Made by a program: the position numbers and the translations under genes. The notes below the pieces were generated by a model that saw only the letters and a program-made list of their open reading frames with translations, was not told the DNA's origin and ran no database searches. A stretch of 64,000 nucleotides of DNA, from assembly GCA_016712985.1 (NCBI GenBank), contig JADJQA010000001.1, positions 124,001 through 188,000 on the forward strand. Direction: 5' to 3'. This document shows, in pieces, positions 52,113 through 61,968 of this stretch; positions within the stretch are counted from its first letter, which is position 1; every line of letters begins with the position of its first letter. Source of the stretch: Sulfuritalea sp. (lineage in GTDB: Bacteria; Pseudomonadota; Gammaproteobacteria; Burkholderiales; Rhodocyclaceae).

Positions 52113-52165
52113 GTCAGATAGGTGGGTCCAAGGGCGTCTCGACTGGCAGGGGATGGTAACACGCG

Positions 52166-52492
52166 ATGGATGAACGGGAATTCACGGCTGCGGCGGATGC
52201 AGAGCTGGCACGCCTCGAAACGGCGCTGGAAGCTGCGTGCGACAGCGGTGCCGCCGATTTCGATTTTGAAACCAAGCCCGGCGGTGTGATCGAGATCGAA
52301 TTCGACAATGGTTCGAAGATCATCCTGAATCGCCACGGCGCGGCGCGCGAGATCTGGCTGGCGGCGAAATCGGGCGGCTTCCACTTCCGTCCCGAGGGCG
52401 GGCGCTGGCTGGGTACGCGCGACGGCGAGGAACTGCGGGCGGCGTTGTCCCGCACCCTGTCTGAGCAGGCCGGCGTCCAGGTCAAGCTTTAG
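52166..52492 (+). CDS. cyaY: Iron-sulfur cluster assembly protein CyaY (frataxin)
   Basis: 108 residues of frataxin fold: an acidic first helix (EREFTAAADAELARLETALE) for iron binding, then DFETKPGGVIEIEFDNGSKI, IILNRHGAAREIWLAAKSGG and FHFRPEGGRWLGTRDGEEL. It modulates IscS activity and iron delivery. Converges with mrcA with a four-base overlap of stop codons. Confidence 0.96.
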   Translation: MDEREFTAAADAELARLETALEAACDSGAADFDFETKPGGVIEIEFDNGSKIILNRHGAAREIWLAAKSGGFHFRPEGGRWLGTRDGEELRAALSRTLSEQAGVQVKL

Positions 52493-54840
52493 TTCTTCTT
52501 TTCCTCGGCGGGCATTTCAACGGCTTTCGGCTGCGCATCCTGCACGGGCGCCGGTTCTGGCGTGGCTTCTTCCTCGTCTGGCGGCGGGGGAGGCAGATGC
52601 TCCTTGTAGACGAATTCCTTGCTGGTCTTGCCCGAGGGATCGTTGGCGATCACGGTTATCAGGCCCTCGGGCGTGTCCTGCCAGCTCTCCGGAACTCCTT
52701 TCAATGCCTGCTCCATGAAGCCGATCCAGATCGGCAGCGCCGCCGCGCCGCCGGTTTCGCCGTTGCCCATGCGTCTGGGCTGATCGAAGCCGATCCATGC
52801 AATGCCGACCACGGTCGGCTGGTAGCCGCAAAACCAAGCATCGATATAGTCGTTGGTGGTGCCGGTCTTGCCCGCCAGGTCGCCATGCTTGAGCGCGAGG
52901 GCGCGGGTGGCGGTGCCGCGCCGCACCACGTCGTGCATCATGCTGTCCATCAGCCATGCGTTGCGTGCGTCGATTGCGCGCAGGGATTCATCTCCGGCCA
53001 GCGCGGGCTGCGCGGCAGCCAGCACCTTGCCCGTGTCATCGAGGATCTGGCGCACGATATAGGGAGCGATGCGATAGCCGCCGTTGGCGAATACCGAATA
53101 GGCGGCGAGTTGCTGCCACGGCGTTACGGATCCGGCGCCCAGTGCCAGAGTCAGGTAGGGTGGCTGCTTGTTGGCATCAAAGCCGAAGCGCGTCACATAG
53201 TCCTGCGCGTAATGAGGACCGATGGCGCGCAGCAAACGGATCGAAACCATGTTCTTGGATTTCGCCAGTGCGGTGCGCAGGCTCATCGGACCATCGTACT
53301 TGCCGTCGTAGTTCTTGGGTTCCCATGCCTGGGAACCCGTCTCCGCGGCGGAGATCGAGATTGGTTCATCAGGGATCACGGAGGCCGGGGTGTAGCCCTT
53401 TTCAAGGCTCGCGGAGTAGATGAAGGGCTTGAAGCTTGAGCCTGGCTGACGCCACGCCTGGGTGACATGGTTGAACTTGTTGCGATTGAAATCAAAACCG
53501 CCGACCAGCGCGCGAATCGCGCCATCGACCGGGCTGGCGGCAACGAAGGCGGCTTCGACTTCGGGCAACTGCACGACCTGCCAGCCCTTGTCGGATTTCT
53601 GCACGCGGATCACGGCGCCGGGGCGCAGCCGCTTGTTCGGTGCTGCCTTGTCGTCCAGCATGCGCGACGCAAACTTGAGGCCGTCTTCGCCGATCTTCAG
53701 CACTTCGCCGCCGCGCAGATAGGCGCGCACCAATCGTGGCGAAACCTCCAGCACGATGGCCGGCAGCAGGTCATCGCTGTCATCAAAGTCGGCCAGCAGT
53801 TCTTCCAGTTCCTCGTCCTGATCGGAAGTGATGTCATTCATGTCGACATAGGCTTCCGCCCCGCGATAGCCATGGCGTCGGTCGTAATCGATGACCCCGC
53901 GTCGCACCGCGAGATAGGCGGCATGCTGTTCGGCACGGTTGATCGTGGTGATCACGCGCAGGCCGCGGCTGTACAGATCGTCGGGGAAACGCTCGGCCGC
54001 GATCTGGCGTGCCATCTCGGCGACATACTCAGCGCGGACGCCGAAGTCGTTGACGTCGCGCTTGACATACAGGGCTTCGGTTTGCGCAGACTTCCATTGT
54101 GCGTCATTGATGAAATCGAGCTCGTGCATGCGGCGCAGGACGTAGTGCTGGCGCAACTGCGCCCGCTTCGGATTCGCCACCGGGTTGTAGGCCGAGGGCG
54201 CCTTGGGCAGTCCGGCGAGCATCGCAGCTTCGGCCACACTGACTTCCTTCAGCGGCTTGCCAAAGTAGATCTGGGCCGCCGCCGAGAAGCCATACGCACG
54301 CTGCCCGAGGTAAATCTGGTTGATGTAGATCTCGAGAATTTGATCCTTGCCCAGATTGTTCTCGATTTTGAAAGCCAGTAACATCTCGTAGACTTTTCGG
54401 GTCAGGGTCTTTTCGCTGGAAAGGAAAAAGTTGCGAGCCACCTGCATCGTGATGGTCGACGCGCCCTGGCGTTTTCCGCCGCCGACGAAATTGGAATACG
54501 CCGCGCGCAATATGCCCAGGGTGTCGATGCCCGGATGCTGGTAGAAACGCTCGTCCTCGGCCGCGAGAATGGCCTGCTTCATCACGACGGGAACGTCCTT
54601 GATCCGTGCAAAGTCGCGCCGCTCCTCGCCGAACTCGCCAATCAGGTGGCCATCGCTGGAAAACACGCGCAGGGGAATCTTCGGCTGATAGTCTGTCAAC
54701 ACCTCCAGCGAGGGAAGCTGGGGATAGGAGAGAATCAGTACTATGCCCGCGATAGCCGCGATGCTGAGCACGACGCCACCGATCAGGAGCAGCAGATACA
54801 AGGCCCAGCGGGCAGGAGCGGGTAGGGCTGGATTGGACAC
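52489..54840 (-). CDS. mrcA: Penicillin-binding protein 1A (bifunctional transglycosylase/transpeptidase)
   Basis: 783 residues. One N-terminal transmembrane helix (12-38), GT51 glycosyltransferase (about 60-230; EDERFYQHPGID with the catalytic Glu, GASTITMQVARNFFL), an OB-like insertion (about 300-400), and the transpeptidase (from about 430) with PGSSFKPF (active Ser), SKN and KTGTTNDY. Pro/Glu-rich C-terminal tail. Polymerises and crosslinks peptidoglycan. Divergent from pilM, the classic mrcA-pilMNOPQ arrangement. Confidence 0.97.
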   Translation of the reverse strand: MSNPALPAPARWALYLLLLIGGVVLSIAAIAGIVLILSYPQLPSLEVLTDYQPKIPLRVFSSDGHLIGEFGEERRDFARIKDVPVVMKQAILAAEDERFYQHPGIDTLGILRAAYSNFVGGGKRQGASTITMQVARNFFLSSEKTLTRKVYEMLLAFKIENNLGKDQILEIYINQIYLGQRAYGFSAAAQIYFGKPLKEVSVAEAAMLAGLPKAPSAYNPVANPKRAQLRQHYVLRRMHELDFINDAQWKSAQTEALYVKRDVNDFGVRAEYVAEMARQIAAERFPDDLYSRGLRVITTINRAEQHAAYLAVRRGVIDYDRRHGYRGAEAYVDMNDITSDQDEELEELLADFDDSDDLLPAIVLEVSPRLVRAYLRGGEVLKIGEDGLKFASRMLDDKAAPNKRLRPGAVIRVQKSDKGWQVVQLPEVEAAFVAASPVDGAIRALVGGFDFNRNKFNHVTQAWRQPGSSFKPFIYSASLEKGYTPASVIPDEPISISAAETGSQAWEPKNYDGKYDGPMSLRTALAKSKNMVSIRLLRAIGPHYAQDYVTRFGFDANKQPPYLTLALGAGSVTPWQQLAAYSVFANGGYRIAPYIVRQILDDTGKVLAAAQPALAGDESLRAIDARNAWLMDSMMHDVVRRGTATRALALKHGDLAGKTGTTNDYIDAWFCGYQPTVVGIAWIGFDQPRRMGNGETGGAAALPIWIGFMEQALKGVPESWQDTPEGLITVIANDPSGKTSKEFVYKEHLPPPPPDEEEATPEPAPVQDAQPKAVEMPAEEKKN

Positions 54841-55010
54841 GAATGGGATGGGCCGGAAAGCAGCGGCGCGGATTATAACTGTGGCGCTGGAGACACGCTG
54901 CCACAGGACATTCTTAATAATTTTGCTTTACAGTCGATATAGTTGCTGCTAGCATCTGAAGTAAATTATCTGTATAGCTTGTAACGCAATATTTTTAAAG
55001 GAAAATTTCT

Positions 55011-56102
55011 TTGCAGATCGATGTCTCGGCCCTGAAGTCGATCTTTAACCCGAAGCTGCGTCCGCTGATCGGCGTGGATATCAGTTCGACCTCCATCAAG
55101 ATGGTCGAACTGGTTGATGCGGGCAAGGGGCAGCCGCGGGTTGAGCGCTACGCGATTGAGTCTTTGCCGAAAGATGCCATGCTCGATGGCAACGTGGCGT
55201 CGCTTGAGGTCGTGGCGGAGTCTCTTCGCCGTTGCTGGGAACGGCTGGGCACTTCCACGCGCTATATCGCGATGGCGCTGCCGACCTCCGCGGTCATCAC
55301 AAAAAAGATTACGCTCCCGGCGAACCTGCGCGAGGAGGAGATGGAGGTCCAGGTCGAGTCCGAAGCGAATCAGTACATCCCTTTCGCTCTTGAGGAAGTC
55401 AATCTCGACTTTCAGGTGATCGGCTCGGCGCCGTCGAATCCGGATGACGTCGAGGTACTGCTGGCGGCTTCACGCAAGGAGAAGGTCGAGGACTTCGTCG
55501 CCGCCGCGGAAGTGGCCCAGCTCAAGCCGGTGATCATGGATGTCGAGGCTTACGCAACCCAGGCTGCGTATGAGCTGGTGATCAAGCAGCTTCCGGGCGA
55601 GGGAGCGCACCAGATCGTCGCGCTGGTGGACGTGGGCGCCTCGGCGATGAAGGTGACCATCATGAAGGATGACCAGCAGATCTATCTCCGAGAGCAGGCT
55701 TTTGGCGGATCGCAGCTTACGGAAAAGATCATGCAGGCCTACGGTATGGGCCAGGACGAAGCCGAGACTTTGAAGCGATCGGGCACGCCGCCGGACAACT
55801 ATGAAGCGGAGATCCTTCATCCATTCATTGAAAACCTGGCGCAGGAAGTCGCGCGTGCGATGCAGTTTTTCTTTACCTCGACGCCCTACAATGAAGTGAA
55901 TCACATCATCCTTGCGGGCGGGTCAGCGCTGGTTCCGGGTGTTGCCGAACTCGTCGGTCAGCGCACCAACGTCAATACCGTGTTGGCCAATCCATTTGCC
56001 GGAATGGCGATATCGCCGCGCATTCGCGCCAAGCAGCTTGCTGCCGACGCGCCATCCCTGATGGTCGCTTGCGGGCTGGCGCTCAGGAAGTTCGATCAAT
56101 GA
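55011..56102 (+). CDS. pilM: Type IV pilus assembly protein PilM
   Basis: 363-residue cytoplasmic actin-like ATPase. Markers: LIGVDISSTSIKMVEL (phosphate loop 1), ALVDVGASAMKVTIM and IILAGGSALVPGV. It binds the PilN N-terminus on the inner face of the membrane. TTG 55011 is the start, supported by aaaggaaaa upstream and by the N-terminal pattern; no ATG is available nearby. The AT-rich 54900-55010 region should hold the promoter of the pil operon, though no hexamers stood out. Confidence 0.96.
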   Translation: MQIDVSALKSIFNPKLRPLIGVDISSTSIKMVELVDAGKGQPRVERYAIESLPKDAMLDGNVASLEVVAESLRRCWERLGTSTRYIAMALPTSAVITKKITLPANLREEEMEVQVESEANQYIPFALEEVNLDFQVIGSAPSNPDDVEVLLAASRKEKVEDFVAAAEVAQLKPVIMDVEAYATQAAYELVIKQLPGEGAHQIVALVDVGASAMKVTIMKDDQQIYLREQAFGGSQLTEKIMQAYGMGQDEAETLKRSGTPPDNYEAEILHPFIENLAQEVARAMQFFFTSTPYNEVNHIILAGGSALVPGVAELVGQRTNVNTVLANPFAGMAISPRIRAKQLAADAPSLMVACGLALRKFDQ

Positions 56103-56677
56103 TACGGATCAATCTATTACCTCATCGCGAGGCGAAGCGCAAGGCGCGCCGGCAGCAGTTCTATGTGCTGCTGGGCTTGGTCTCGCTGCTGGCTGCCGTG
56201 ATCTGGTTTCTTGGCTTCTCGATCATCAATCGCCAGATTGCCGTGCAGACTGAGAAGGACGAGTTCCTCAAGCGCGAAATCGCCAGCCTGGACAAGGAAA
56301 TCGACGAAATCAAGAAAATCCAGGAGCAGACCAACGCGCTGCTCGCCCGCAAGCGGGTCATCGAGGCGCTGCAGGCCAACCGCACTGAAACGGTGCACTT
56401 GTTCAACGAACTTTCCAAGCAGGTGCCGGAAGGCATTTACTTGCGCACGCTGGCGCAAACCGGACAACTGATCAACATCTCGGGGTACGCGCAGTCGAAC
56501 GCGCGAATCAACACGCTGATGAACAACCTCGATGAGTCGCCGCTGCTCGAGCGCTCGACCCTGGTTGAAACCAAGGCCGAAACGGTGGTTGGCCGGCGCT
56601 TGAATTCGTTCAGCATTACCACGGTGATTAGCCGCCAGACCACGGCGGCGGCCAGTCCGCCGCAGGGGAAGAAATGA
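56099..56677 (+). CDS. pilN: Type IV pilus assembly protein PilN
   Basis: 192 residues. Conserved N-terminal MIRINLLPHREAKRKARRQQ binds PilM; one transmembrane helix (about 23-45), then a coiled coil (about 50-90) and a ferredoxin-like periplasmic domain. Overlaps pilM and pilO by four bases each (ATGA). Confidence 0.96.
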   Translation: MIRINLLPHREAKRKARRQQFYVLLGLVSLLAAVIWFLGFSIINRQIAVQTEKDEFLKREIASLDKEIDEIKKIQEQTNALLARKRVIEALQANRTETVHLFNELSKQVPEGIYLRTLAQTGQLINISGYAQSNARINTLMNNLDESPLLERSTLVETKAETVVGRRLNSFSITTVISRQTTAAASPPQGKK

Positions 56678-57435
56678 TGAAGCTGCCTGCCCTTTCCTCA
56701 CTGTTCAAGCGCAAATCGGCGCCGGAACGTATGGCGGAAAAGCAGTTGGTCAAGCCGGAAACAGCCGCAGTCAAAGCGCCGCTGATCAATTTTCAGCAAC
56801 TGCTGATGGATTTCAAGACTCTGGATCCCAAGGATCCGGGACTGTGGCCACTGGCTCCCCGCGTTGTAATTCTGTTTGGTCTGTTTGCGGCCTTGATTGC
56901 CGCCGCATGGGGATTTGGCGCTTTTGGCTGGAGCGTACAGCTCGACGAGCTTGAGGCAAAGAGGGTTGAGGAGGCCACGCTCAAGGAAGACTGGCTGGCC
57001 AAGAAGCGGCAGGCAGTGAATCTTGACGAATACCGTCGGCAACTCGCCGAGATCGATCGTTCTTTTGGCGCCTTGCTCAAGCAACTGCCGAACAAGGCCG
57101 AGATGGGCGCCATGCTGGTTGATATCAACAAGGCGGCCCAGGGTCGCGGCCTGTCGGTTGAACTCTTCAAGCCGGGCGGCGAGGCAGGCAAGGATTTCTA
57201 TACCGAGGTGCCGATAACGCTTACCCTGATCGGCAGTTACCATGATATCGGCGGCTTTACGGGGGATCTGGCCAAGCTGCCACGCATCGTGACATTGAAC
57301 GACATCAATTTGAGCACGAACCCGAGTGGGACCATGACCCTGAGAACCACGGCCAAGACTTTCCGTTATCTTGACGAAGCAGAAATCGCCGCGCAACGGA
57401 AGGCCCAGCAAGCGGCCAAGGCAGGCAAGAAATGA
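56674..57435 (+). CDS. pilO: Type IV pilus assembly protein PilO
   Basis: 253 residues, longer at the N-terminus than many PilO proteins (about 60 cytoplasmic residues). One transmembrane helix (about 65-88, RVVILFGLFAALIAAAWGFG), coiled coil, and periplasmic domain with LVDINKAAQGRGLSVELFKP and VPITLTLIGSYHDIGGFTGD. Pairs with PilN to align the pilus machine. Confidence 0.95.
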   Translation: MMKLPALSSLFKRKSAPERMAEKQLVKPETAAVKAPLINFQQLLMDFKTLDPKDPGLWPLAPRVVILFGLFAALIAAAWGFGAFGWSVQLDELEAKRVEEATLKEDWLAKKRQAVNLDEYRRQLAEIDRSFGALLKQLPNKAEMGAMLVDINKAAQGRGLSVELFKPGGEAGKDFYTEVPITLTLIGSYHDIGGFTGDLAKLPRIVTLNDINLSTNPSGTMTLRTTAKTFRYLDEAEIAAQRKAQQAAKAGKK

Positions 57436-57956
57436 AGCTTCATAGACTCCTCTTTCTTTACCCGTTGTTGTTGCTGGGCTGCGCTGGTGAAGAGCACCAG
57501 GATCTCCGGGAGTGGATGCGCGACCAGGCCAAGGAGATGAAAGGCAGAGTGTCGCCCTTGCCCGAAATAACCGCATTTCCGGTCGTTGCCTATGAAACGG
57601 AGACACTTACGTCGCCGTTTGCGCCCGGCAAGATCGCGACGCTGGAGGCCGTTGCCCTCAAGACCACCCCCGATCGCACGCGACCACAGCAACCGCTGGA
57701 GATTTTCCCGATTGAAGATCTCAAGGTCGTCGGCATCATCATGGCGGGGACAGTACCCTATGCCCTGATTCAGACTCCGCCGCCATACAAGCCAAAGCAT
57801 GTCCGTGTCGGCGAATACATGGGCCGCAGCTTTGGCAAGATCACGGCAATTACCAGAGATAGCGTTACGGTGCTTGAAACCGTCAAGGATGCGAACGGCG
57901 CATGGGTGGAGCAGGAGAAGGTGCTCATGGTGCCGAAAGAAGGAGGACGTCAATGA
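57432..57956 (+). CDS. pilP: Type IV pilus lipoprotein PilP
   Basis: 174 residues with a lipobox at LLLLGC (Cys17), a disordered linker (about 20-80) that contacts PilNO, and a beta-sandwich domain with LKVVGIIMAGTVPYALIQTP and HVRVGEYMGRSFGKITAITR that binds PilQ. Overlaps pilO and pilQ by four bases. Confidence 0.96.
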   Translation: MKLHRLLFLYPLLLLGCAGEEHQDLREWMRDQAKEMKGRVSPLPEITAFPVVAYETETLTSPFAPGKIATLEAVALKTTPDRTRPQQPLEIFPIEDLKVVGIIMAGTVPYALIQTPPPYKPKHVRVGEYMGRSFGKITAITRDSVTVLETVKDANGAWVEQEKVLMVPKEGGRQ

Positions 57957-60222
57957 ACAAATTTCACGTTGCCGCCGTTGCTATGGCGGGTTTCTGGTTT
58001 GGGCTGTCCGGCGCATCGAGCGCGGCCGAAAACTCCATCAAGCAGATCCAGGCCAGGCGCGATGGCGAACAGGTACTGCTCAAGGTGCAGATGTCCGCCC
58101 CCTTGAAGGCGTTGCCGGGGAACTGGAGCGTAGTGGAACCACCCCGCGTGGTGATCGATTTTCCCGATACGGACAATCAGTCGGGCCAGTCCACCCAGCA
58201 GGTGGCCGCGGGCGATCTCAAAAGTCTGAATCTGGTGCAGACAGAAAAGCTGACGCGCCTTGTGCTAAATCTCTATCGGCCGACGAAATTCTCCACCGAG
58301 ATAGTCGGCGATGTGCTGTTCATCAAGCTGCAGTCGCAGAGTGCCCAGGCCAGCCAGGAGCCTGCGCCGAGCGTCTATCAGCCGACGGTGCCGACATCGC
58401 TGGCGGTGGGCGGGGCGCAGCCCGTGCCGGGAGCCGACATCGCCGCCATCCGCGACATCGTGGTCCGCCGGGGTGAAGAGGGGCAGGCCATCATCACCGT
58501 GGATCTGACCGACGGCAACGTGCCTATCGACATCCATCGCACGGGAACAGGTATCACCGTCGATTTGCGCGATGTGGAACTGCCGGAGCGCCTGCAGAAT
58601 CGGCGGGACGTCAATGATTTTGCGACTCCGGTAACTACATTGACCTCGCGCGCCATGGGCAATCTGACGCGCCTTGAAGTTGCCGCGCGTGGCCGCTGGT
58701 TTCATCAGGCGCAAGTGGCGAACAACCAGTTGACCATCGAGGTCAGGCCGATACCGACGGACGACGCCAACAAGCTGGTGCAGACCGGGCAACAGGGGCA
58801 AAAGGTCTCGATCAACTTCTTTGCTGCCGATGCCACGATGGTCCTGCGCACCCTCGCCGACATTTCTGGCAAGAACGTGATGATTGACCCATCGCTGAAC
58901 GGCAGGGTCGTCACCGTAAATCTTGACAACATTCCCTATGACCAGGCGCTTGAGATCATCATGGCGCAAGTCAACGCCGGGATGCGTGTCCGCAACGACA
59001 TCGTCCTGTTCGGGGATCGTGGTGTGCTGCAAAAGCGTGATCAGGACATCGCTGACGAACTGACGCGAGCGAGCGATATCGCCCCGCTGGTGGCGGAAAC
59101 CTTCAAGCTCAACTATGTCAAGACCGCGGATGTTCTTTCGCTGGTGAATAGCAGTTTCGCCTCCGCCCCTCCCACGGGCGGCGCGACGGGCTTGCTTCCC
59201 ACGGCCGGCACGTTGGGCGCAACCGCCGCTCCACCGCCAACTCCCTCCGTAGGTACCCCCACCGCGGGCGGCAGCGGCGGCAAGGGCATGTTGTCTGCAC
59301 GTGGCGCAATCTCGGCGCACGACGCCACCAATCAGATATTTGTCCGTGACACCGCCGCGGTGATTGAATCCATTCGTGAAGTCATCCGAAGCGTGGATGT
59401 ACCGCCCAAACAGGTGCTGATCGAAGCGCGCATTGTCGAAGCATCGACTGGTTTCCTGAATTCGCTCGGTCTTCGCATGCGCCTGGCCAGTTCCGACGTG
59501 CTGGCCCAGGGTGGGTATCCGATTGCTGGTGGTAGCAGCGGCGTCCGCGGGGCTCTGGGAACGACAACCAGTTATTCCAACGTCGACACCTATGGAAATC
59601 CAGCTTCGGGTGTACCGACACTGACACGGTCGACCAATATATTTCAACCTAGCTATGCGCTGGCATCGGCGGCGAACATTGGCTTGATGCTGTTCAACAG
59701 CGCCGGGTCAAGTTGCTTGCACTGGAGTTGCAGGCCTCGGAGAGCGATTCAAAGAACAAGACGATTTCATCGCCGCGAATCGTCACGATGAATCGAAAGG
59801 CGGCTACGATCAATAATACCCAGCAGGTGACCATTCTCACCGGGGTCAATGCGACCACCGGCCTGCCGATCTATCAGACCTTTTCGGCCCCCCTGACCTT
59901 GGCGGTGACGCCCTCGGTCAATCCGGACAATCGCATTAGCCTTGAGTTGAATATTGCCAAGAGCACCATCACCAATGCGACGACTGGTAGCCTCGACACC
60001 AACACCGTGACCACCAGCGTGATCGTCGAGAATGGCGGCACCGTGGTAATCGGCGGCTTTGCGCGGGAGTCCGATAACCAGACTCAGGAGCGCGTTCCGT
60101 TCCTCGGCGACCTTCCGTATGTTGGTTTCCTCTTCAAGACCACGACAAAGAACCAGACGCGCAGTGAATTGCTGGTATTCATCACGCCGCGCATCATCAG
60201 CGACGCACTGACGCAGCGCTAG
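57953..60222 (+). pseudogene. pilQ: Type IV pilus secretin PilQ, frameshifted
   Basis: Outer-membrane secretin. Signal peptide (1-25), two AMIN domains (about 30-120 and 175-275), STN (about 310-360), N1-type domain (about 395-500) containing a long Gly/Pro/Thr linker (about 405-445), then the secretin domain. The frame breaks near 59700-59704 (gcc-gggtc after FNSA) and resumes one frame away as VKLLALELQASESDSKNKTI, and ISSPRIVTMN follows, to the stop at 60222. A missing C (gcccgggtc) restores it. Total about 756 residues. The rest of the operon is intact. Confidence 0.93.
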
Positions 60223-60246
60223 GTCGATCACATCCTGTGTTCAAGG

Positions 60247-60274
60247 GGCCGGCGCATGCCGGCCTCTGCCTTTT
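60247..60274 (+). terminator. Terminator after the pil operon
   Basis: ggccggc-gcat-gccggcc, a 7-bp perfect stem (60247-60264), followed by tctgcctttt. It lies about 25 bases after the pilQ stop and 20 before the aroK start, so it may end the pil transcript or act as a partial read-through point. Confidence 0.7.
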
Positions 60275-60293
60275 GCGCTGCTACAATCGCCGC

Positions 60294-60857
60294 GTGAGTG
60301 CAAGAAACAACAACATCTACCTCGTTGGCATGCCTGGCGCTGGCAAGACGAGCGTCGGCCGACAACTGGCAAGACGCATGCAGCGAAAGTTCATCGACGC
60401 CGATCACGAGATAGAGGCGCGCACCGGTGTCGGGATTCCGTTGATTTTCGACATCGAGGGCGAGCAGGGGTTTCGTGATCGCGAGTCGAAAGTGATCGCC
60501 GAACTGGCCGATGAGTCCGATCTGGTTGTCGCGACCGGCGGTGGTGCCGTGCTGCGTCCTGAAAACCGTGTGGCGCTCACGCGGGGCGGTACGGTGGTTT
60601 ATCTTCACGCCACGCCACGCCTGCTCTTCGAGCGGACCCGTCTTGATTCGAACCGGCCCCTGCTGCAGGTTGCAGACCCGCTGCGGAAGATCGAGGAACT
60701 GTTCCGCCAGCGCGATCCCTTTTACCGCGAGGTGGCCGACATTGTCATCAATAGCCTGGGCGGCAGCATCAGTCACCTGGTCAAGCAGATTGCTGGCGCG
60801 GTTTCGACAAAGGCCAACGCCGGCATTGCCGTCCTTGGGCGTGGCAGTCGTAACTGA
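60294..60857 (+). CDS. aroK: Shikimate kinase AroK
   Basis: 187 residues. P-loop GMPGAGKTSVGRQLA (about 11-25), shikimate-binding D and R in DADHEIEARTG and FRDRESKVI, GGGAV, and the lid with LDSNRPLL. Phosphorylates shikimate in aromatic synthesis. GTG 60294 is chosen because it begins VSARNNNIYLVGMPGAGK at the normal place; a longer start would run into the terminator hairpin. Followed by aroB. Confidence 0.94.
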   Translation: MSARNNNIYLVGMPGAGKTSVGRQLARRMQRKFIDADHEIEARTGVGIPLIFDIEGEQGFRDRESKVIAELADESDLVVATGGGAVLRPENRVALTRGGTVVYLHATPRLLFERTRLDSNRPLLQVADPLRKIEELFRQRDPFYREVADIVINSLGGSISHLVKQIAGAVSTKANAGIAVLGRGSRN

Positions 60858-60873
60858 AGACCTTGCAAAAGCC

Positions 60874-61968
60874 ATGCGACGCCTGACTGTTGCCCTTGTC
60901 GAACGCAGCTATCCGATCCTGATCGGCGGTGGCCTGCTTTCGCGCGCTGACCTGATCCTTCCGTTTCTGCGGACACCGCGCGTCGCGCTGGTCAGCAACA
61001 CCACGGTTGCTCCGCTCTATCTGGACGTTCTCGCGCGTGGTCTGGAGAAAGTCGGCGTTGGCATTACGCCGATAATCCTGCCCGATGGCGAGGCGTACAA
61101 GAACTCGGAGTCGCTCAACCGGATTTACGACGCCCTGCTGGCAGGCCGTTGTGACCGGAGCACCACCATCATCGCCTTGGGTGGGGGCGTCATCGGCGAT
61201 CTGGCGGGTTTTGCGGCCGCCACCTACCAGCGCGGCGTTCCCTTCGTCCAGATTCCCACCACGCTGCTGTCGCAGGTCGATTCGTCGGTGGGCGGCAAAA
61301 CCGGCATCAACCATCCGAGGGGCAAAAACATGATCGGCGCGTTCTGGCAGCCGAAGCTGGTGCTGGCGGATACCGACACGCTCAAGACATTGCCGGATCG
61401 GGAGCTTTCGGCGGGGTTGGCGGAGGTCATCAAGTACGGACTGATTCGCGATTTGTCTTTTCTGGAATGGCTGGAAGCCAACCTGGAAGGCCTGCTGGCG
61501 CGCGACGGCGAGCTGCTGGCGCAGGCCATTGAGCGCTCCTGCGCCAACAAGGCCGAGGTGGTGGCGGCTGACGAATACGAGACCGTCAGCGAAGGCGGCC
61601 GCGCCTTGCTAAATCTTGGACATACTTTCGGTCACGCCATCGAAGCCGGCCTGGGTTATGGCGAATGGTTGCACGGCGAGGCGGTTGCCGCCGGCACCGT
61701 GATGGCGGCGGAGCTCTCGCATCGCCTCGGCTGGTTGTCCGTCGCGGACGTTGGCCGCGTGCGTGCGCTGCTACGGCGCGCCGGCTTGCCGGTAACCGGG
61801 CCTGATCTCGGTGCGGCGCGGTACCTTGAACTGATGTCGCATGACAAGAAGGTTGTTTCGGGCAGGATGCGCCTGGTCCTGCTACAGGTGTTGGGAGAGG
61901 CCGTAACCCATGCCGCGGCGCCGCGCGAGGAAATCGTCGCCGCGATCGAGGCCTGCTGTCGTGAGTAA
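60874..61968 (+). CDS. aroB: 3-dehydroquinate synthase AroB
   Basis: 364 residues. NAD-binding GGGVIGDLAGFAAATYQRG, active-site QIPTTLLSQVDSSVGGKTGI, metal ligands in EVIKYG, HTFGHAIEAGLGYGEWLHGE. Converts DAHP to dehydroquinate. ATG 60874 starts MRRLTVALVERSYPILIGGG. aroK-aroB-dgt overlap or abut and form one operon. Confidence 0.96.
   Translation: MRRLTVALVERSYPILIGGGLLSRADLILPFLRTPRVALVSNTTVAPLYLDVLARGLEKVGVGITPIILPDGEAYKNSESLNRIYDALLAGRCDRSTTIIALGGGVIGDLAGFAAATYQRGVPFVQIPTTLLSQVDSSVGGKTGINHPRGKNMIGAFWQPKLVLADTDTLKTLPDRELSAGLAEVIKYGLIRDLSFLEWLEANLEGLLARDGELLAQAIERSCANKAEVVAADEYETVSEGGRALLNLGHTFGHAIEAGLGYGEWLHGEAVAAGTVMAAELSHRLGWLSVADVGRVRALLRRAGLPVTGPDLGAARYLELMSHDKKVVSGRMRLVLLQVLGEAVTHAAAPREEIVAAIEACCRE

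Noticed and set aside
59695..59715. Programmed ribosomal frameshifting in pilQ
   Set aside because: No slippery heptamer or downstream pseudoknot seen; secretins are not known to need frameshifting, and the indel context matches other suspected errors.
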